Of a stretch of DNA of 7,879 nt, positions 1 through 6,100 are shown one piece after another. The notes under the pieces were generated by a model, which made no database searches, was not told where the DNA came from, and saw nothing but the letters and a program-made list of their open reading frames with translations. The DNA lies in NCBI GenBank assembly GCA_902478725.1, contig CABSMD010000119.1, forward strand, positions 1-7,879, in the 5' to 3' direction. Numbering within the stretch: the stretch's first letter is position 1; every line of letters begins with the position of its first letter. Source of the stretch: an uncultured Clostridia bacterium (GTDB lineage Bacteria > Bacillota > Clostridia > HGM11514). A program made the translations under genes and the position numbers.

Positions 1-58
1 AAAGTATACGCAGCCATTGCAATGTTTAATTTGAATTATTCTTCAATAATCTTTCATT

Positions 59-87
59 ATTATACCATTAATTCGGTCAATGTTCAA
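59..87 (-). promoter_or_regulatory. Sigma-A type promoter for a gene beyond the left edge
   Basis: Read on the minus strand: -35 TTGAAC (87-82), a 17-base spacer (81-65) ending in TGG, then a perfect -10 TATAAT (64-59). The TG one base before the -10 makes it an extended -10. A run of eight A residues lies immediately upstream of the -35 (96-89 on this strand), resembling an UP element. Transcription would start near 51-53 and run off the left edge. It lies about 33 bases past the synthase stop codon, so it should serve the next minus-strand gene. A possible start, ATG GCT GCG TAT ACT, lies at 17-3, but it has no clear Shine-Dalgarno sequence. Confidence 0.65.
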
Positions 88-94
88 GTTTTTT

Positions 95-110
95 TTGCAA
101 TAATTGCAAT
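95..110. repeat. Paired TTGCAAT motifs upstream of the promoter
   Basis: On the plus strand TTGCAAT occurs at 95-101 and again at 104-110, a 9-base period. Because TTGCAA is its own reverse complement, the pair also forms a short inverted repeat with a 3-base spacer. A third copy (ATTGCAAT) is at 16-23, past the promoter's likely start site. The position beside the -35 element suggests a possible regulator site, but in such AT-rich DNA this could be chance. The six-pair hairpin is followed by T residues only on the plus strand, so it is not a good terminator for the synthase. Confidence 0.3.
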
Positions 111-119
111 TTTTTATTA

Positions 120-3100
120 TCAGTCCGTCTTTATTTGCTCAATCTCCGCCTCTATCCGGTGTTTTTTATGGTCATTTTGCAATTTCACCTTGTTCTTCTG
201 CCTTTTACCATCCAGCAACACAAAATGAATTTCACCACGAACCAAGTTTGGATTACGTATGGTGATCTCATAGGTGGTATCGATATAACGGTAAGAAATC
301 CTGTATTCCTTCCACATACGGGGCGCGTTTGCGGTCAGGACAAGTGTATCACCCAACTTATGAAAGCCGAGTGTGGTCTCTATCGCCGTTCGGTATAGCC
401 AGCCAGAGGCACCGGTATACCAGGTCCACCCGCCGCGTGACTGATTTGGAAAGTTGGCATATACGTCGGCAGCTACCACATATGGTTCCGTCTTATAACG
501 CATAGCCTCTAATAAGGTTACGGAATGGTTGACCGGGTTGATCATTGAAAACAACTCGTAAGCCTTATCAAACTCTCCGATTTGTGCATAGGCCCGCACC
601 AGCCAGACAGCGCCATGGGTATATTGCCCACCGTTTTCCCGCACACCGGGGAGATACCCTTTGATATAACCAGGATTCAGCGGCCCAGCGTCGAAGGCGG
701 GGGTAAGCAGCTTAATAATCCCCTCCTCCCGGTCGACCAGGTATTTATCCGCCGAGGCTAGCGCCTCTCGTATCCGCTGCGGATCCGCCGCACCGCAGAG
801 CGCGGCCCAGCTCTGGGCGATCAAATCAATCTTGCATTCCTCATTTTCCGAAGAGCCAAGCGGCGTTCCATCGTCAAAATAAGCGCGGCGGTACCAATTA
901 CCGTCCCAGGCGTTATCCTCCAGTGCGGTTGTAAGCATTTTGCGACATTCCATAAACCGTTTTTGATCAGCGGGTTTGCAATATTGCGAAAAGCGTTCCA
1001 TGGTTTCGATCAGGAACCAGCCAAGCCAGACGCTTTCCCCCTGTCCGCCATTCCCAACCAGATTCATGCCGTCGTTCCAGTCCCCGCTGCCCATAAGCGG
1101 TATCCCATGAGAGCCAAACCGCATGGCGCGTTCAATCGCCCTCATACAGTGCGTATGCAGTGTGGCAGGTCCGCCAATCCCCGTAGGCAGGCTGTAGCGT
1201 TCGTCTTCCCCGTCCTCCAGAGGGGTATCCTGTAAAAACGATACCATCTCGTTTAAAATATCTCGGTCGCCTGTTTTTTCGATATATTCGCAAACAACAT
1301 AGGGAAGCCATAGATAATCGTCCGAAAACCGCGTCCGTATCCCCTTTTGTGTTTCGTTTCCGCTATGATCCGGATGCCACCAATGCTGCACATCCCCTTC
1401 CTCAAATTGGTGTGCTGCATGCAGCAGTATCTGTTGCCGCGCCAGCTCGGGCGCGGCGTAAGTGAGCGCCATACAATCCTGCAGTTGGTCGCGAAATCCG
1501 TAAGCCCCGCCGCATTGATAAAAGGCGGTGCGGCCCCAAATCCTGCAAGAAAGGGTCTGATACAGCAGCCAGCCATTTACAACCGCATCGAATGAGGGAT
1601 CCGGCGTGTTGACCTGTATCGTAGACAGTATCTCTTTCCAATATTTTTTCACTCTAACCAGCTCTTCTCCCGCCTCAGCCGGTGCCGTATACCGTTTGCA
1701 CAGCCGGATTGCTTCCTCTTCCGAATCTGCCGTACCCACAACAATGACAGCCGTGCTCTCCTGCTGTGCTTCCAGTGTGATCTCTGCCATAATAGCGGAG
1801 CAAATATCCGCAAAAGAACCGCAGGTATTGCTGAACCTTTCTCGGCGCAATGTATCTTCTTTTAATCTTTGCTGGCGGTTTCCGAAAAATTCAAAGCAAT
1901 CACAGGTATAAGTGAAATTACCGCATGAAATACCCACAAACAGCCTTTGGCCTGGAAAAGCCGTGTTATAGGGATTTCGGAACAATAACACAGAATCCCG
2001 GTAATCCGCTATCACATGCTTCGAATAGAATTCTTCATTGCCTCCCATGACCGGCTTTAAATAATGCAGCAGACTTATCTTCCTCTGGCGGTCGCTCACG
2101 TTTTTTATCTTGAGCAAGTTGCATTTTACAGATTCCTCCCGCGCGGCGAAGATGGTCAAAGACTGCTCCAAGCCGTTTGAATTGTGGGTAAAACTGCTGT
2201 ATCCAAACCCATGCCGCACCAGATAATCCTGCGGTTCCCGCATGGGCGAGGGGGCCACGCTCCAAACATGGGCGGTCTCGTTGTCGCGCAGCAATAAAAA
2301 TTCCCCACCCACATCACCAACAGCATCGTTGTTCCAGGGAGTCAGCTTATTCTCCCCACTGTTATCCGACCAGGTAAAGACACTGCCGGATTCCGAGATC
2401 AGGCATCCGAAAGCGGGGTTGGCACAAACGTTTACCCAAGGGGACGGTGTGGTTTCCTCCCCTTTTAGAAGGATCACATATTCGTCATCTGTAAATCCTC
2501 CTATTCCATTAAAGAACCGCAACTGGGGCAGCGGAACATTCTCAGTACCATACTCCACAGGCTCTGTAGGATGAAGAAGCGGGATATTCGCAAGGCTTAC
2601 CGTTTGCTGCAATTGCTGAGCAATTCCACCCTTACGGCTGTCAAGCACAAGACTCGCCACGCTGACCAGCAAGGACAGATCCTCGCCAGGAAGCATTGCC
2701 GAGTCGATTAAAAATATACCGCCGTTTTGTCCTACCAGTCCGCGTGCGTGGCTTGTACCAATGAGTTCCTTCAATTGGTTGGCAAGCGATTTTTCATACA
2801 GATTATCATCCCTGTGAACAATCACCAGATCACAGGGCAGGCCGTGCATCCGCCAAAATTCATGCGCCTGCAGCAAATGTTCTATCATATCAATGTGTTC
2901 AACCTCTTGCAAAAAACATAGCAAAATAGAGTTGTCACCAGAAATACCATACGTCCACAGGGCCGGCTGCCCCTTATGATTGTTGTTTCGGTACTCCCTA
3001 TCATCCGCCTGGCGCAGCGGGAACAACAAACGCGAGGTAAGCGCAAAAATCAATTGCTGCTCGGCTTTCCCAATCTCCAGGTATTTGGATTCCACCACGC

Positions 3101-6100
3101 TGCGGGCATATGCCAGCTCCGCCGCGCGCTTGCAAGAATCCACACGGCTGTATTTAGCGGCCAGTTTTTCAGCCTGCTCACGGCTTTTACAAAGCGAGGT
3201 CGTGAAGGAAACCTTGACCCTTTCGCCTCCCGGTATCTTAAATTTAACACGCAGGCAAAGCGCCGGATCAAGTACGTTCCCAACGCTTTTGCTCAGGGGG
3301 AGTTCCAATTCAGCAGGATCCCTCACCGAACGGTTGCGGCCGATAAACTTGGCACGGTCGGTTTCAAAGCTCACCGGTTCTGCCGGCTCCTGCGAGCAGG
3401 CCACCGACTCTACCATAAAAAGCTCCTGCTCGCTGGCGCCGCGCGGACGGCGGACGGCCAACAGCGCATTGGAGGAATCCAAAAATTCGGTACGGACAAA
3501 CAGGTTCAAAAACGCAGGATGCGCCACCTCTGCCTCATACCTTGCCAGCAAAGGCTCCAGATAACTGGTTGCTTCTATGACCGCTTCCTCTTCCCCGTGG
3601 TTGATCAGACAGACATTGCGTATCTCACTGTTATCCTCTGTCCCGATATAAACCTCCGTAATGGTTTCAACCGAACCGTCCCGGCGAAAATATTCTGCTT
3701 TACTCGGTGAAAAGACTGCCCTGTACTGGTCACATTTTTGATAAGACGGTGCGTAGGTATTTGTCCACCACCGACCCGAACCTACATCCCGCAAATAGAT
3801 GAAGTGTCCAAACGACCTATCTGCAGCCTGATACCGCCACCGGTTTACCAGGACATCATTGTATCGTGACCATCCGCTTCCGTCATCGGTCAGCATGGTG
3901 GAATAAACGCCGTTAGACAGCAAATGTACCTGTGGACAAAAGCGGTCCGGTACAGTGTATTCCCGAATGCATTCCTCCACAGCCATGTTCGGCTTCTTCA
4001 ACGGTTCGATTTTTTCTTTGGTTTCCTTGGTTAAAACGACATGAACGGGTATTTTCTCCTGTAAAAGGAGTTTTGCCGACTGCATAAGCGGATTTCCCAT
4101 AAACCGCCGCTGCATGACATTATCGTTGAGTAAATTGTCGATTGCAAGCATACTCATTCCCTGGTGGTGTGCCATAAAACTTTTGACAAGTCCCTTTTCC
4201 TGTCCGGGCATCAATCTTTGCGGGGTATAATCCACCGCTTCATAAAAACCATATACCCCCTCACAGCCCTGTTCAGAGAGGCGGCGCATGTTGTGAACGC
4301 TATCGTTGGGTGCAACCATTAATGCCATAGTGGTAGCATAGGGTGCAACCACCATCTCACTGCTTAGGCCTCGCTTCAGGCCAAGCTCCGGTACGCCAAA
4401 CGCTTTATATTGGTAATTCAGCTGCATATCAAAGGCATAAAAACCGGATTCGGAGGTGCCCCACGGCACGTTCCGTTTCCTGCCATAGCGCTTCTGGCAG
4501 TAAATTACAAACTGGTAGGTTTCGTCCAGCAAAGTATTTTCATAGACCGGCATGGTCAGAAGGGGCATCAGATATTCAAACATGGTTCCCGTCCAGGAAA
4601 CAAGTCCCCTGTAATGATCCAGCATGGTCAGGCTCCGGTTGAGGCGCGACCAATGTTTCTTATCCACTTCGCCTCTCGCGACTGCCATAAAGCTCGTCTG
4701 CCGTGCTTCGGAGGCCAACAAGTCATAATAAGACCGCGTCAGCCGTTCCTCCTCGATGTTATAGCCGATCGAAAACAGCTCCTGCTTCTTATCGTATAAC
4801 ATACTGAAATCCATTTCATCCGACAGTCTGTCGATCCGTTCCGCCAGACCGGCCGCCCTTTGGCACAGCAAAACCTGATCCTGCTGCAATTCCTTTTGGA
4901 TGGCTTCGATCCGTTGGGCTGTTAGCCTCATCTGTGAGGGAAGGTTTTCTTTCAATCGATTCAGATTACCTTCCCATTGCGCGGGATCGTTCCAATCATA
5001 TACCATAAACTTAGACAGGAATTTTTCGTCCTCCAGCTGTATGGTGTCCTCCAAGCCGGTGATGTAGCAAGGATCCGGTCCGTAAGTCAACGCCCGCAAG
5101 CCCTCGGACACAGTAATGAGATAGCCAAGCAGGTTGCCACTGTCCACGGTCGAAACATAGCGTGGCGGAAGAACATTCAGGTTAGTTGTGTGATACCAGT
5201 TATAAAAATGGCCATGCCATTTTTCCATTTGTTCCAGGGTCGAAACCGTGTTTTCCAGCCTTTCCATCAGGTCGCTGCTGGTCAAAAAACCAAAGTCACG
5301 CGCTGCCAGCGCAGAGGTAAGCAGTAACCCGATGTTGGTAGGCGATGTACGGTGTGCCGCGCCGTTGGGCGGGTATTCCTGATAGTTATCCGGCGGCAGG
5401 TAATGGTCATATTGGCCGCAAAAATCCTCAAAGAAGCGCCAGATCTTGCGTGCCAGCAGCCGGACATACCGAATATCTTCCTGTTCGATCCTTTCCTCCT
5501 GGCGTTTGATCGGCCGGCTAACAAGGTAGGCAGCCAGTGGGGATAAAATCCATAACAGTCCTATCAACAGTGCCGGCAGGCGGTATTGCCGCGCACATAC
5601 AACCAGCAAAACGGAATATAACACGGCTGGCAGCATTTTAAGGTACATACCACCCAAGCTATCTTTCAGCTTTTTCTCCACATCGGCCGCCGTGACCCAA
5701 TCAAGCAGGTGCTTTTTCGATACCAGAACCCGGTACAAGCTGCGAATCACCGCATCCAACCCCTTATACCCCTGGTACGGCAGGAAAAGAAACAAAAGCC
5801 CCACCTGCAGCAAAACCGCTTTCAAGCCGTAGTAAATTGTGGTATGAAAACGCTGGCCATAGTAGCGGTAGCTTCTGTCCGCCAGGCTGTTGACAACCGC
5901 GATCAACAGGGTAGAACAAAGACAGAGCAATGCAAACAGTAGCCATACATAAGCTTTGCCCGGCAAAAGGCAGAATGCCAGAAACATTATTAAGGCAAGG
6001 CTGGGATAAAGCAGACTTCGCTTCAGGTTGTCCAGCATCTTCCATCTGGCCAAAAAAGGCAAAGGATTTTTAACCCGTTCGCCCCTTGCGTTTTTGACAT

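Noticed and set aside
3..17. Minus-strand ATG GCT GCG TAT ACT as start of the next gene
   Set aside because: Only five codons are visible and there is no ribosome binding site at the right distance; mentioned only as a possibility under the promoter.
31..46. Short inverted repeat TTGAA/TTCAA in the leader after the predicted start site
   Set aside because: Five A/T-rich pairs are too weak to call a riboswitch, attenuator or operator; expected by chance in such DNA.
95..116. Plus-strand intrinsic terminator (TTGCAA stem followed by T residues)
   Set aside because: The stem is only six mostly A/T pairs with a 3-base loop, and no plus-strand gene is visible that would end here.
95..120. Plus-strand promoter TTGCAA ... 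TATTAT
   Set aside because: The spacer is only 14 bases and no plausible plus-strand gene follows.
22..228. Plus-strand 68-codon frame rich in Phe, Ile and Tyr starting in the spacer
   Set aside because: It overlaps the synthase 3' end, has no Shine-Dalgarno sequence before the ATG, and its hydrophobic look comes from T-rich DNA.
2976..3710. Plus-strand open frame of 244 codons inside the synthase gene
   Set aside because: It lies wholly antisense to well-conserved synthase sequence, has no recognisable domain, and its composition is that of a reversed reading of the real gene. The other shorter frames inside 120-7879 are rejected for the same reason.
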